DNA from: Clostridiaceae bacterium Marseille-Q4145
GTDB taxonomy: Bacteria; Bacillota; Clostridia; Lachnospirales; Lachnospiraceae
Length of the DNA: 64,000 bases
Direction of reading: 5' to 3'
NCBI GenBank assembly: GCA_018223365.1
Contig: JAGTTP010000001.1
Location: 558,001-622,000, forward strand
The notes beneath the pieces are model-generated. The model searched no databases, was not told the origin of the DNA, and saw only the letters and a program-made list of their open reading frames with translations. Position numbers and translations under genes: made by a program. Positions within the stretch are counted from its first letter, which is position 1. Each line of letters opens with the position of its first letter. Positions 16,397-25,511 of this stretch are shown in pieces.

Positions 16397-17458
16397 ATGA
16401 AAATCGTAGTTCTTGCAGGAGGCATCAGTACCGAACGTGATGTATCTCTCTGCAGTGGAAGAAATATTTATGAAGCATTAAAAGGAAACGGACACGATGT
16501 GGTTCTGGTGGACTTATTTCTGGGTCTGCCGGAAGAAAAAGAACCATTAGATCATCTGTTCACAGATGATCGCGACTGGGCCGCTTCTGTTGGTGCCATT
16601 GCGGAGGATGCCCCGGATATCACCCATGTAAAAGCGCTCCGTCCTGATTACAGAAGTCTTCTGGGACCAAATGTCCTGAAACTCTGTGAACTGAGTGATA
16701 TGGTATTTCTGGCTCTTCACGGAGAGAACGGAGAGGACGGCAAGATTCAGGCCCTCTTCGATCTGATGGGCATCCACTATACCGGAACCGGGTACACCAG
16801 CAGTGCCCTCTGCATGGATAAAAACATTACCAAGCAGATGTTCCGGGGACGGAATGTTCCGACACCTCCCGGTATCACTGTTCAGAAAGAAAAACCATTC
16901 CGTCTTCCGGAAAGCGTCGGTTATCCCTGCATGGTCAAGACCTGCTGCGGCGGTTCTTCCGTAGGGGTTTACCGTGTAAATGATGCCTCCGAACTGGAGA
17001 AAGCACTGGATGAAGCCTTTACCTTTGAAGATCAGGCCATTATCGAGCGCTGCATTATCGGCCGTGAATTTTCCATTGCCGTTATCGAAGGGGAAGCACT
17101 CCCGATCATTGAGATCGCACCAATCAGCGGCTTTTATGATTATAAAAATAAATACCAGCCCGGCAGCACCATCGAGACCTGCCCGGCGAAACTTCCGGAA
17201 GAGACCGCTGTCCGCATGCAGCGTCACGCAGAAGCCGCCTGTGCTTCCGTAGGAATCGAAGGATATGCCCGTGTGGACTTCATGCTGGATGACCGTACCG
17301 GTGAAGACTATGCACTGGAGGTCAATACCCTTCCCGGCATGACCCCTACCAGTCTGATGCCCCAGGAAGCACAGGCGATTGGTTACTCTTTCCCGCAGCT
17401 CTGTGAGTGGATTCTGAATGTTTCCATGAAGAAATACGCGAATACGGAAAGGAACTAA
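16397..17458 (+). CDS. ddl: D-alanine--D-alanine ligase
   Basis: A 353-residue ATP-grasp ligase. MKIVVLAGGISTERDVSLCS opens the protein; FLALHGENGEDGKIQALFD, YTGTGYTSSALCMDK and LEVNTLPGMTPTSLMP are the family blocks. It makes the D-Ala-D-Ala dipeptide for peptidoglycan. The ATG at 16397 has AGGAGG seven bases upstream and is preferred to the ATG at 16391, which overlaps plsC. Next comes murF, the enzyme that uses its product, three bases on. Confidence 0.95.
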   Translation: MKIVVLAGGISTERDVSLCSGRNIYEALKGNGHDVVLVDLFLGLPEEKEPLDHLFTDDRDWAASVGAIAEDAPDITHVKALRPDYRSLLGPNVLKLCELSDMVFLALHGENGEDGKIQALFDLMGIHYTGTGYTSSALCMDKNITKQMFRGRNVPTPPGITVQKEKPFRLPESVGYPCMVKTCCGGSSVGVYRVNDASELEKALDEAFTFEDQAIIERCIIGREFSIAVIEGEALPIIEIAPISGFYDYKNKYQPGSTIETCPAKLPEETAVRMQRHAEAACASVGIEGYARVDFMLDDRTGEDYALEVNTLPGMTPTSLMPQEAQAIGYSFPQLCEWILNVSMKKYANTERN

Positions 17459-17461
17459 CCC

Positions 17462-18817
17462 ATGAAACATTTTACTGTCAGACAGTTTAAAGATGCATGT
17501 CATGCACGTTATTTTGGACCGGAAGAAGCGCTCGACCAGGAGCTTTCCGGTGTGGAGACCGACAGCCGCGGGGTCACGAAAGGCACTCTCTTTGTCGCCA
17601 TTCCCGGAGAACGTGTTGATGGCCACAAATTCATTCCGGACGTCTATGCCAAAGGGGCTGCCTGTGCCTTAAGCCAGCAGGAGCTGACCGATCCAGCAGG
17701 CCCTTATCTTCTGGTGGAAGATACCCAGCAAGCCCTGAAGGAGGCCGCTGAAAGCTACCGCCAGACACTTGACATTCCGGTTATCGGTATTACCGGAAGT
17801 GTAGGAAAGACCAGCACCAAGGAGATGATAGCTTCCATTTTAAGTCAGAAATATAATGTTCTGAAAACTCAGGGGAATTTTAACAATGAACTTGGTGTGC
17901 CGCTGACCATTTTCCGTATCGGAGAAGAACACGAGGTGGCAGTCGTCGAGATGGGAATGAACCATTACGGCGAGATGCACCGCCTAAGCAAAATGGTGCG
18001 TCCGACCCACTGTCTCTTCACCAACATCGGCGTTGCCCATCTGGAATTTCTTGGTTCCAGAGACGGTATTTTAAAAGCGAAATGTGAGATGTTTGATTAT
18101 GCTGCTGACGATGTAAAAGCATTCGTCAACGGGGACGATGATAAACTGATTACGTTAAAAGACATTGCCCGTACTTTCGGTATGGACCCGTCCCGCGATG
18201 TATGGGCGGATTCTGTGGAAAAGCTGGGATTCGACGGTGTCCGCTGCCGGATTCACATAGACACAAAAAACTCCTTTGAAGCAGTCATTCCCCTGCCCGG
18301 CACCCACATGGTCTACAATGCCATGGCTGGCACCTGCATCGGATTGTCCTTAGGTCTTTCCATCGACGAAATTCGTTCCGGCATCGAGAGCCTGAAGCCA
18401 CTGCCCGGCCGCAGCAATATTCTTCATACCGAACATTACACACTGCTTGATGACTGCTACAACGCAAACCCAGCTTCCATGATGGAATCCCTGAACGTTC
18501 TGGATGACACCCACTCCCGAAAAGTAGCCATTCTTGGTGACATGGGAGAACTCGGTCCCCAGTCCGACTCACTTCATGCTTCCGTGGGCGAGCATCTGAA
18601 AAATCTGCATGTGGATATTCTTGTGACTATCGGAACTTTGAGCACCGCTCTTCACGAAGCAGCAAAGAAATCTGCTCCGCAGACCAGATGCCTGCATTTT
18701 GCAGATGTGGACAGCTTCTTAAAAGAAACCGATCAAATCTTAAAATCCGGCGATGCCGTTCTCGTAAAAGCGTCCCATTCCATGGGATTTACGAAGATCG
18801 TGGAGGCGTTGAAATAA
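17462..18817 (+). CDS. murF: UDP-N-acetylmuramoyl-tripeptide--D-alanyl-D-alanine ligase
   Basis: A 451-residue Mur ligase with three domains: an N-terminal UDP-substrate domain (GVETDSRGVTKGTLFVAIPG), the central ATPase with P-loop GITGSVGKTSTKEM (about 113-126) and a C-terminal domain beginning near PLPGRSNI. It joins D-Ala-D-Ala to the UDP-MurNAc tripeptide in the cytoplasm. It is the last gene of the malQ-plsC-ddl-murF run. Confidence 0.95.
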   Translation: MKHFTVRQFKDACHARYFGPEEALDQELSGVETDSRGVTKGTLFVAIPGERVDGHKFIPDVYAKGAACALSQQELTDPAGPYLLVEDTQQALKEAAESYRQTLDIPVIGITGSVGKTSTKEMIASILSQKYNVLKTQGNFNNELGVPLTIFRIGEEHEVAVVEMGMNHYGEMHRLSKMVRPTHCLFTNIGVAHLEFLGSRDGILKAKCEMFDYAADDVKAFVNGDDDKLITLKDIARTFGMDPSRDVWADSVEKLGFDGVRCRIHIDTKNSFEAVIPLPGTHMVYNAMAGTCIGLSLGLSIDEIRSGIESLKPLPGRSNILHTEHYTLLDDCYNANPASMMESLNVLDDTHSRKVAILGDMGELGPQSDSLHASVGEHLKNLHVDILVTIGTLSTALHEAAKKSAPQTRCLHFADVDSFLKETDQILKSGDAVLVKASHSMGFTKIVEALK

Positions 18818-18843
18818 ACCGAAGTGACTGCTGCACTGCCAAC

Positions 18844-18896
18844 AAAAAGAACTGATGAAAAACAGATCCAACATCAAATCTGTTTTTCATCAGTTC
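18844..18896 (-). terminator. Long hairpin terminator between murF and carD
   Basis: A perfect 19-bp stem (18849-18867 with 18878-18896) encloses a 10-base loop. On the minus strand it is followed by TTTTTGTT, so it terminates carD; on the plus strand the T tract is poor, but the hairpin may still stabilise or end the murF transcript. Confidence 0.82.
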
Positions 18897-18924
18897 CACT
18901 TCTCTTCCTATTCTGTTTTACTTT

Positions 18925-19434
18925 TCAGACAATCGCACACGGAATCTGGGATGTAAGCATCTCCTTCAACTCCTGCTTGGTCTTTCCCAGCACAAAAGCC
19001 AGTTCCCCACACAGTGACTCTTCTACCATTTTCTGATAACGCTCGTCCACTGATGCAATTCTCTTACCCGTTTTCAATCGATCCTGTTTGCGTTCATACA
19101 ATGTTTTCAAAAGTGATGCCCATATTTTCTGGTTGCCGGAATAAAGAGCTTTCTTATAGGTATCTTCCCGCAATTTTTCGATTCCAATCTGTATCTTCTC
19201 AATTGTAGGAAATTCTTCCAGAAGGCATAACGCTTCCTCCTTTGTCATCAGGTATCTGGCATTCCTATTTTCACGATCCGCCGGATAATAGATTCTGCTT
19301 CCCCTTGTTCCTACAGGTACCAACACATAGTACAGTTTCTTCTCATCTGCTTCTGACATATTAAGATGGGTAATATCCTCTACCAGACAAATTCCATGCT
19401 GTCCATAGACAATATATTCCCCTTTCTGAAACAT
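18925..19434 (-). CDS. CarD family transcriptional regulator
   Basis: A 169-residue protein. The first 60 residues form the RNA-polymerase-interacting domain of the CarD/TRCF family (FQKGEYIVYGQHGICLVEDI, then YYVLVPVGTRGSRIYYPAD); the remainder is helical and contains the KALYSGNQKIWASLLKTLYERK stretch usual for CarD. It binds RNA polymerase beta subunit and stabilises open promoter complexes at rRNA and other promoters. The gene is single, between murF and trxB, with its own terminator. Confidence 0.92.
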   Translation of the reverse strand: MFQKGEYIVYGQHGICLVEDITHLNMSEADEKKLYYVLVPVGTRGSRIYYPADRENRNARYLMTKEEALCLLEEFPTIEKIQIGIEKLREDTYKKALYSGNQKIWASLLKTLYERKQDRLKTGKRIASVDERYQKMVEESLCGELAFVLGKTKQELKEMLTSQIPCAIV

Positions 19435-19580
19435 CAGCCTTCCTCCTTTCCTTTTTTACCAATATACATTAATATTACCAATTTTTCCGCAAATTAGTAA
19501 GTATTTTTTTGAAAAAGAGAAAATTTCGGCATTTTTACCTACCGAGGAGCTGCACTTTTTATTACTTTTTCCTATAAAAA

Positions 19581-20489
19581 TTACTGTTGATTCAGATACG
19601 CACAGGCTGCAAGTGCCGCTACTGCACCATCTGCAGCAGCTGTTGCCAGCTGACGCACTTCCTTGGTACGGCAGTCCCCTGCCACAAAAATTCCTTTCAC
19701 ATTTGTGTGACAATTTTCTCCAGCTTCTACATATCCATGTGCATCCAGATCCACCATTCCGGCAAATTTTTCATTCTGAGGCATCTGGCCGATAGCCACA
19801 AAGACGCCGGATACCGGGATCGTCTGCTCCTCTTTTGTCTCTACATTTTGTACGATAAGTGCCTCCAGAGAATCGGTTCCGTTTAATGCCGTCACTTTGC
19901 TGTTCAGTATAAATTCCACATTTTCCTTTTGTTTCAGGGACTGCACCAGCTTCTCTTCCCCGCGAAATTCCGATCTCCGGTGAATCACATACACTTTGCT
20001 GCAGTAATTGGCGAGAAATGCCGCATCTTCCAGTGCGGTGTTGCCGCCACCGACCACTGCTACCTCTCTTCCCCGGAAAAACATGCCATCGCAGGTAGCG
20101 CAGTAAGACACTCCCGCTCCGATGAGTTCCTGTTCCCGCGGCAGAGAAAGAGGCCGATTCTTTGCTCCCGTTGCCAGAATCACACTGCGGCATTCATAGG
20201 AATCTTTCGTCGTCTTTATTAGTTTTTCGGATTCTGTCGTTTCAATAGCAGTAACCTGTTCAAAGCGGATCTCCGCTCCCAGATCTTTTGCCTGCTCATA
20301 CAGATTTTTTGCATATTCAAATCCGGAAATTTCTTTAATTCCCGGATAATTCTCTATCTTCGGTGTATTGATAATCTGACCGCCATAAGTCTTTGCTTCC
20401 AGCACCAGCACGCTTTTTCCGGCGCGCACTCCATAAATAGCTGCCGTCAGCCCGGCCGTTCCCGCACCGACAATGATAATATCATACAT
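19581..20489 (-). CDS. trxB: Thioredoxin reductase
   Basis: A 302-residue FAD/NADPH enzyme: FAD loop IIIVGAGTAGLTAAIYG at the N terminus, redox-active CATC at C130/C133, NADPH loop VVGGGNTALEDAAFLA, and the C-terminal FAD motif GIFVAGDCRTKEVRQLATAAADG. It reduces thioredoxin with NADPH. The ATG at 20489 is used because AAAGGA lies nine bases upstream; an in-frame ATG 18 bases earlier lacks a site. It is divergent from trxA across 141 bases. Confidence 0.95.
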   Translation of the reverse strand: MYDIIIVGAGTAGLTAAIYGVRAGKSVLVLEAKTYGGQIINTPKIENYPGIKEISGFEYAKNLYEQAKDLGAEIRFEQVTAIETTESEKLIKTTKDSYECRSVILATGAKNRPLSLPREQELIGAGVSYCATCDGMFFRGREVAVVGGGNTALEDAAFLANYCSKVYVIHRRSEFRGEEKLVQSLKQKENVEFILNSKVTALNGTDSLEALIVQNVETKEEQTIPVSGVFVAIGQMPQNEKFAGMVDLDAHGYVEAGENCHTNVKGIFVAGDCRTKEVRQLATAAADGAVAALAACAYLNQQ

Positions 20490-20630
20490 GATGTATCTTC
20501 CTTTCATTTCTTTTCTATCAGTATACCCCAGGCAAAGGAATACTTATGTGACTTTGTCACAGATAAAACATATTTTTCCAGTATAATAGGGATTATAAGA
20601 CAAAAGAATTCAAGAGAAAGGGGTACAACC

Positions 20631-20942
20631 ATGAGTACAATACAGATAACAAAAGATAATTTTGAGCAGGAAGTTCTTTTATCCGATAAACCGGTGCTTC
20701 TGGACTTCTGGGCATCCTGGTGCGGACCCTGTGCCGCAGTCAGCCCGATTGTGGAGGAGATTGCAGAAGAAAACGCCGACACCCTGAAAGTCGGAAAGGT
20801 CAACGTCGATGAGCAGGTGGAACTGATGCAGCGTTTCCACATTGCCAGCATCCCTATGTTTATCGTTGTGAAAGACGGTGAAGTTGCAAAAAAGTCTATT
20901 GGACTGCTTAGCAAGGAAGAACTGCTGGATTTATTTAAATAA
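20631..20942 (+). CDS. trxA: Thioredoxin
   Basis: A 103-residue thioredoxin with the active site ASWCGPC (C31, C34), the cis-proline context ASIPMFIVVKDG, and the usual length. It reduces protein disulphides and is the partner of the divergent trxB. An AAAGGGG binding site precedes the ATG. Confidence 0.96.
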   Translation: MSTIQITKDNFEQEVLLSDKPVLLDFWASWCGPCAAVSPIVEEIAEENADTLKVGKVNVDEQVELMQRFHIASIPMFIVVKDGEVAKKSIGLLSKEELLDLFK

Positions 20943-20952
20943 AAAACACTCA

Positions 20953-20990
20953 TAAAAAACTCCGCAAACCTTCCGGTCTGCGGAGTTTCT
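20953..20990. terminator. Bidirectional terminator between trxA and the GltS-like gene
   Basis: AAACTCCGCA (20957-20966) pairs with TGCGGAGTTT (20979-20988). A runs on the left and T bases on the right suit termination on both strands of these converging genes. Confidence 0.85.
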
Positions 20991-21005
20991 TATGAAAGAG
21001 GAATT

Positions 21006-22355
21006 TTAGCTTTGTCTTCGAATTACAAGTTCTCCAAACAATAAGCATACAACAGTTACAATAGCACCAAGGCCAACGATAATCCATTGCGACTGCATGG
21101 CAACCGCCGGGAGGACTGCTGCAAAGAGTGAGGTAAACGGAGTAGCCACACCAATTGCCATTCCAAATGCTTCCCATGCATAGGATTTGGAGTTAGGGTC
21201 TACGCAGCGTGCAAGAGCAAGTCCGCTGGGTGTAGATCCGTGTCCCTGACCAAATGCCATCAGAGCCAACTCAAACCAGTCTTTTTTCAGCCAGCGTCTG
21301 AGCAGGAACATGCAGATAAAGCACATGAGCAGAATGATGCATACCATATGGAGCAGGATCGGAGCCAGATAAGAAGCGAACAGTTCCAGATCCAGGGTTG
21401 CAGTTGCAGAACAAACACAGATTTCCAGCGCAACACCGCCAATGTTTTTAATCGTTTTTACATCTGCATAACCATCTGTATGAGTTTTTCTGAGAATAAA
21501 CCATACAATAAAAGCACCTACAATACCGTAAAGCAGCGCCGGGATTTTAGACATTACCAATGCAAACGGTGCGATCGGTACCTTTGCAAGAGTGGTAAAT
21601 AAAACTTTACCTACAAACATGCACAGGAGAACCAACGCCAGCTGAAAAGCAAGGCTGTTTACTACATCGGAAGAGATGGTGGTAAATCCAATAGGTTTTC
21701 TCTGATCACCAGTGAGAAGAATCGGTGCATCCTCTTTGTTATCCGTATTTTTATCAATAAATCCGGCCCATCCACGACGTACGCCAATATTTACCCAAAC
21801 CATACCGGCTACCATGGCAATGATGAGTCCCAAAGTTGCCATGATAATACCAAGACTTAACATTCCGGAGTTGCCCATCTCTTCAAACAGTGTTCCTGCT
21901 GTGGTAGCTGCCCCGTGACCACCCCAATAAGTATAGATAGCCATCATACCCCAGGCATAAGGCATATTTTTCCAAATCTGGCTAAGCCCGATGCCAACCG
22001 CTGTTCCTACCAACATCTGTGCAAAATATGTTAAAAATACAAGATCTATGGCACCTGCATATTTTTTCAGTTTATCCCGGTTAATGGCTGTGCCAAAAAT
22101 GGTGGTCGTCAACACGATATTGATCATAGGAGTTGCCATACCGCTCCAGGTAGAAGGAATCTCAATAATTCCAAGAACCTGAGGTCCCATGATCAGAGCA
22201 ACAGCGCCTCCGATCAGACCAGCCGGCAAATATAATTTCTTCAGTGGTTTACAGACTCTGAGCGCTAACACACCGACCAGAAGGAAAATCATAAGTAAGC
22301 CAAGATCATCCACAGCAGTTGCAAAAACTTTTCCAAAAGCCACACCTGTATCCAT
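21006..22355 (-). CDS. GltS-like sodium:carboxylate symporter (ESS family)
   Basis: A 449-residue membrane protein with about twelve helices. Two glycine-rich signatures of the glutamate:sodium symporter family are visible: TYWGGHGAATTAGTLFEEMG in the first half and AFGQGHGSTPSGLALARCVD in the second. ESS carriers move glutamate or related acids with sodium. It is the last gene of an operon with a 2-hydroxyacid dehydrogenase and a DRE-TIM aldolase, so the cargo is more likely the hydroxy- or oxo-acid those enzymes use than glutamate; that is inference. Confidence 0.85.
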   Translation of the reverse strand: MDTGVAFGKVFATAVDDLGLLMIFLLVGVLALRVCKPLKKLYLPAGLIGGAVALIMGPQVLGIIEIPSTWSGMATPMINIVLTTTIFGTAINRDKLKKYAGAIDLVFLTYFAQMLVGTAVGIGLSQIWKNMPYAWGMMAIYTYWGGHGAATTAGTLFEEMGNSGMLSLGIIMATLGLIIAMVAGMVWVNIGVRRGWAGFIDKNTDNKEDAPILLTGDQRKPIGFTTISSDVVNSLAFQLALVLLCMFVGKVLFTTLAKVPIAPFALVMSKIPALLYGIVGAFIVWFILRKTHTDGYADVKTIKNIGGVALEICVCSATATLDLELFASYLAPILLHMVCIILLMCFICMFLLRRWLKKDWFELALMAFGQGHGSTPSGLALARCVDPNSKSYAWEAFGMAIGVATPFTSLFAAVLPAVAMQSQWIIVGLGAIVTVVCLLFGELVIRRQS

Positions 22356-22378
22356 AATTACCCTCCATATGTAAAAAT

Positions 22379-23380
22379 CTAATTCTGAGAAAGAATCTGG
22401 TCAGCAACCTGATTCATCAGCGCTTTGTCCGGATTTTTCCGGTTTATTTTTGAAACATCAAGAATCAGTCGATACAAATTAACCCCTTTTTCCTGCGCAG
22501 TTTCCGTGAAAGCGGCTGTAAAGCTGGAGTGTGCGCCTGCAATACCGAGAATTAAATCAAAAGGCTTTACAGCAACATGATAGTGATGTTTGTCCATAGC
22601 CGGAATTAACTGCATATCTTCAAATTCTAATAGTTTCAGAAGATCAACATCCTCAAGAAGACCTTTTCGCTGGAACGCAGCTGCGGCCAGTTCCGTTGCG
22701 CAGTTTCCGGCACTTCTTGCCATGCCAAGAAGTCCACAGTCAAAGACAGATGCACCGGCTTCCTGAGCAGCTAATGCATTGGCAACGGAAAGTCCCAGAT
22801 TGTTGTGTCCATGGAAGGCAACCGGAATATGCACTTTTGCAGTCATAGCTTTTACATAAGCTTCTACTTCATGAGGCATCATAGTTCCCGCTGAATCCAT
22901 AATCGTAATTTCATCAAGACCACAGGTTTCCAACATAGCTGCTTCTTCAGCAAGTTCCTCTGCTGATAATACATAAGCCTTCATAAGAGAGTAGCGACAG
23001 GTAAGACCAGCTGCTTTCACCTTTTTAACTGCATCCATGGCTAACTTTCCATCGCCTGCATTGGCACCAACTCGAAGAAAATGAAGACCATATTCTTTGG
23101 CAAGTCCAACGTTTTTATCGGTTCCATTTTTCCAACCCATGAACATGCCGATTTCGGCTTTGTTAAGATAGGGCTGTACCAATTTTAAATATTCTTCATC
23201 CGTACAGGGTGCAATGGAGTTTGCTGCTTCATAAGCCCCAATTCCCAGACAATTTCCCATTTCAATTAAAGTGATATTACTGGCAATCAGACCTTCCATC
23301 ATCATTTTTGTAAGTTCTGCATCAAATCCTTTTCCAACAACATTACCTCCGTCGCGGAGTGTACAATCCATTAATTTCAT
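22379..23380 (-). CDS. DRE-TIM metallolyase, 4-hydroxy-2-oxovalerate aldolase-like
   Basis: A 333-residue TIM-barrel lyase of the HMGL-like superfamily. MDCTLRDGGNVVG at the N terminus supplies the metal/catalytic residues (D5, R8, D9), EITIMDSAGTMMP the barrel strand, and VAFHGHNNLGLSVANALAA the metal-binding histidines. Known relatives cleave 4-hydroxy-2-oxoacids to pyruvate and an aldehyde, or make or cleave acyl-malate type compounds. Here it follows a 2-hydroxyacid dehydrogenase gene by 24 bases, suggesting cleavage of the oxoacid that enzyme makes. The substrate cannot be read from sequence. Confidence 0.82.
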   Translation of the reverse strand: MKLMDCTLRDGGNVVGKGFDAELTKMMMEGLIASNITLIEMGNCLGIGAYEAANSIAPCTDEEYLKLVQPYLNKAEIGMFMGWKNGTDKNVGLAKEYGLHFLRVGANAGDGKLAMDAVKKVKAAGLTCRYSLMKAYVLSAEELAEEAAMLETCGLDEITIMDSAGTMMPHEVEAYVKAMTAKVHIPVAFHGHNNLGLSVANALAAQEAGASVFDCGLLGMARSAGNCATELAAAAFQRKGLLEDVDLLKLLEFEDMQLIPAMDKHHYHVAVKPFDLILGIAGAHSSFTAAFTETAQEKGVNLYRLILDVSKINRKNPDKALMNQVADQILSQN

Positions 23381-23404
23381 TTATTTTACTCCTTTTTTGA
23401 TCGG

Positions 23405-24331
23405 TTACACAACTCGATGAGCAGGTTCCTCACCATTTAATACACGGATTACTTCATGGACTACTTCGTCTCCCATGCGGCAAAGTGCTTCTTCTGCACA
23501 GGCGCCAATGTGAGGAGTTCCGATGAAATTTTCCAGCTCATACAGATTGGTATTTGCTGCAGATGGTGGTTCTGTTACAAATGCATCACAGGCAGCTGCC
23601 CTTAATTTTTCCTCTTTTAATGCATGGTAGAGGTCTGTTTCATTGACAATTCCGCCTCTGGCTGCATTGACAAGTACTGCATTTTTCCGGAAATAGTCAA
23701 AAGTATCCCCAGAAATGAGATCTTTTGTTGCCGGAGTCAAGGGAACGCTGACATTCACAATATCAGAAGCTGCGATCAGTTCTTTTACGGTATCGTATTT
23801 TTGAAAACCCATTGCTTCCATTGATTCTTTTGTTACAAAAGGATCGTAACCAACTACGTTCACACCAAATCCATTTTTCAGAATTTCAGCGGCCCGCCGG
23901 GCAATATTTCCAGTTCCGACCAAGCCAAGTGTTTTACCGCTGACTTCCATTCCCGTCATTTCTGCAGGTGCAACTTTGAGAATTTTTCCATCTCGGCTCT
24001 TTTCATGAGCAAGTGTAATGTTTCTGGAAATATCCAGAATCAACCCCACAATCAATTCGGCAACAGAATTGGTATTGGCCCTCGGAGTGTTCAAAACCAT
24101 AATACCACGTGCTTTTGCTGCCTCCAGGTCAATGGTATTACATCCGACTCCATGTTTTCCAATGACCTTCAGGTTTTTGCATCGATCCATGACGGAAGCA
24201 TCCACGGGAAAGGTCCGCAGAATAATCGCATCAATTTCATCCGGGTGATCGAAATTGTCAGCTACTGTACAGACTGCTTCCAACGCTTTTCTTGCATCAG
24301 GATGAATGTGTTCAGAAAGAAAGACTGTCAT
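23405..24331 (-). CDS. D-isomer 2-hydroxyacid dehydrogenase (phosphoglycerate dehydrogenase-like)
   Basis: A 308-residue NAD-dependent dehydrogenase with the nucleotide loop LGLVGTGNIARRAAEI and the catalytic arginine, glutamate and histidine in LVNAARGGIVNE, CDAFVTEPPS and TPHIGACAEEA. It lacks the C-terminal ACT domain of biosynthetic SerA, so it is likely to be catabolic. It is the first gene of the operon with the aldolase and the GltS-like carrier. Repeated GTAGTAGT/ACTACTAC blocks upstream may be the operator. Confidence 0.87.
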   Translation of the reverse strand: MTVFLSEHIHPDARKALEAVCTVADNFDHPDEIDAIILRTFPVDASVMDRCKNLKVIGKHGVGCNTIDLEAAKARGIMVLNTPRANTNSVAELIVGLILDISRNITLAHEKSRDGKILKVAPAEMTGMEVSGKTLGLVGTGNIARRAAEILKNGFGVNVVGYDPFVTKESMEAMGFQKYDTVKELIAASDIVNVSVPLTPATKDLISGDTFDYFRKNAVLVNAARGGIVNETDLYHALKEEKLRAAACDAFVTEPPSAANTNLYELENFIGTPHIGACAEEALCRMGDEVVHEVIRVLNGEEPAHRVV

Positions 24332-24381
24332 TTTTTCCTCCTTGTTGTTCTTTGTTTGATGATTCTATTATAAATGCAGTG

Positions 24382-24420
24382 ACTACTACTTGTAAATAGA
24401 AATGTAGTAGTTATTACTAC
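24382..24420. promoter_or_regulatory. Candidate operator upstream of the dehydrogenase operon
   Basis: ACTACTAC (24382-24389) and GTAGTAGT (24404-24411) form an inverted repeat with a 14-base spacer, followed by a further TTACTAC (24414-24420). The block lies 50-90 bases before the operon start and downstream of the neighbouring rpiR-type gene, whose product is the obvious candidate to bind it. Confidence 0.5.
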
Positions 24421-24504
24421 AAAATATAAAATGTGAATTTTATGCATGTTGTACAAAAATGGATTTTGTTTAAGAAAATATTGATAAATTGATACAAAAT
24501 TAAC

Positions 24505-24549
24505 AAAAAACAAGATCTAAATTGAAGTGTATACAACATTTAGATCTTG
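24505..24549 (-). terminator. Intrinsic terminator after the RpiR-family gene
   Basis: An 11-bp stem (24511-24521 with 24539-24549) is followed on the minus strand by TTTTTTGTT. It separates the regulator from the operon it probably controls. Confidence 0.8.
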
Positions 24550-24578
24550 TCAAGAATTGCTATTCTATGTTAAGAAGT

Positions 24579-25421
24579 TTAAAGGCGCTGCTCTCTGGTG
24601 ATATAATCTTTCTGTTCCAGGCGCTCTTTATAATCAACATGATGCCCAATCAGCGTAAGAATATATTCGGCAATCATCTGCATGCCCATCGTGGAATTAA
24701 AAAAGCTCATACCAACGGTAGAGACCACAAAAAGCAAATCAGCATACTTGTTCAGAGGACCGATCAGCTCATTTTGAATGATACAGATGGTAGCACCTTT
24801 CTTTTTTGCCAGTTCCAGACACTCGATATCGATTTTATAATATCGGGTTAAAACAAACATAACGAGAATATCACCCGCTCCAATATCCTGCAGCAGATTA
24901 ATGGAGGCACATTCTCCATCAATCAGACAACGAACATTGGGAAGCATGAAAGTTAATAACCGTCCGAAATTCAGTGCAGTTCCCCGGCAGCCACGCAGAC
25001 CAATTACATAACGATTTCTTGCATGCACAATTGTCTGGGCCAGCTTTTCAAAACTTTCCGGACTGTTATTTCGGAAGACAGAGACAAGATTCTGATGCAT
25101 AATATTTTGGAATTGTTCAGGAACATTTCCGTTTTTGTAAGTTTCACTGTTCTTTTTCACACGCTCAGACAATGACAATCCTGAAACAGCATTTTGCACC
25201 AGCATATCATAAATATTGTCTTTCAGGTCTGCAAAGCCATCAAAACCAATTGCCCTTGAAAAACGAATAATGGACGCGTCACTGACACCAATCTCCTGTG
25301 CTGCTTCAATGGACGATAAACTACCGATTCGTTCCTGATTGCTGATAAAGTAATCTGCAATTTTTTTCTGCGTCTTTGTTAGATTGGCATTTTTGATTCG
25401 TTCTGCAAGAATGTTTGTCAT
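24579..25421 (-). CDS. RpiR/MurR family transcriptional regulator
   Basis: A 280-residue regulator with an N-terminal RpiR helix-turn-helix (EAAQEIGVSDASIIRFSRAIGFDGFADLK, about 39-67, listed here in two parts as EAAQEIGVSDAS and IIRFSRAIGFDG) and a C-terminal SIS sugar-isomerase-type domain (VIGLRGCRGTALNFGRLL, then GDILVMFVLTRYYKIDIE). RpiR proteins sense phosphorylated sugars or related acids. It lies upstream of, and in line with, the dehydrogenase-aldolase-carrier operon, but is separated by a terminator. Confidence 0.9.
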   Translation of the reverse strand: MTNILAERIKNANLTKTQKKIADYFISNQERIGSLSSIEAAQEIGVSDASIIRFSRAIGFDGFADLKDNIYDMLVQNAVSGLSLSERVKKNSETYKNGNVPEQFQNIMHQNLVSVFRNNSPESFEKLAQTIVHARNRYVIGLRGCRGTALNFGRLLTFMLPNVRCLIDGECASINLLQDIGAGDILVMFVLTRYYKIDIECLELAKKKGATICIIQNELIGPLNKYADLLFVVSTVGMSFFNSTMGMQMIAEYILTLIGHHVDYKERLEQKDYITREQRL

Positions 25422-25511
25422 GGGCTTTGCCTCCAGGATATTATATACAAAATCTTAGCATGTACAAAGAGGAAAGTCCAGAACAGAGTTCACAAAACGG
25501 CGATGGCTCCG

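Noticed and set aside
16547..17626. 359-codon minus-strand frame
   Set aside because: It spans ddl and the start of murF in reverse and has no recognisable domain; a shadow of those genes.
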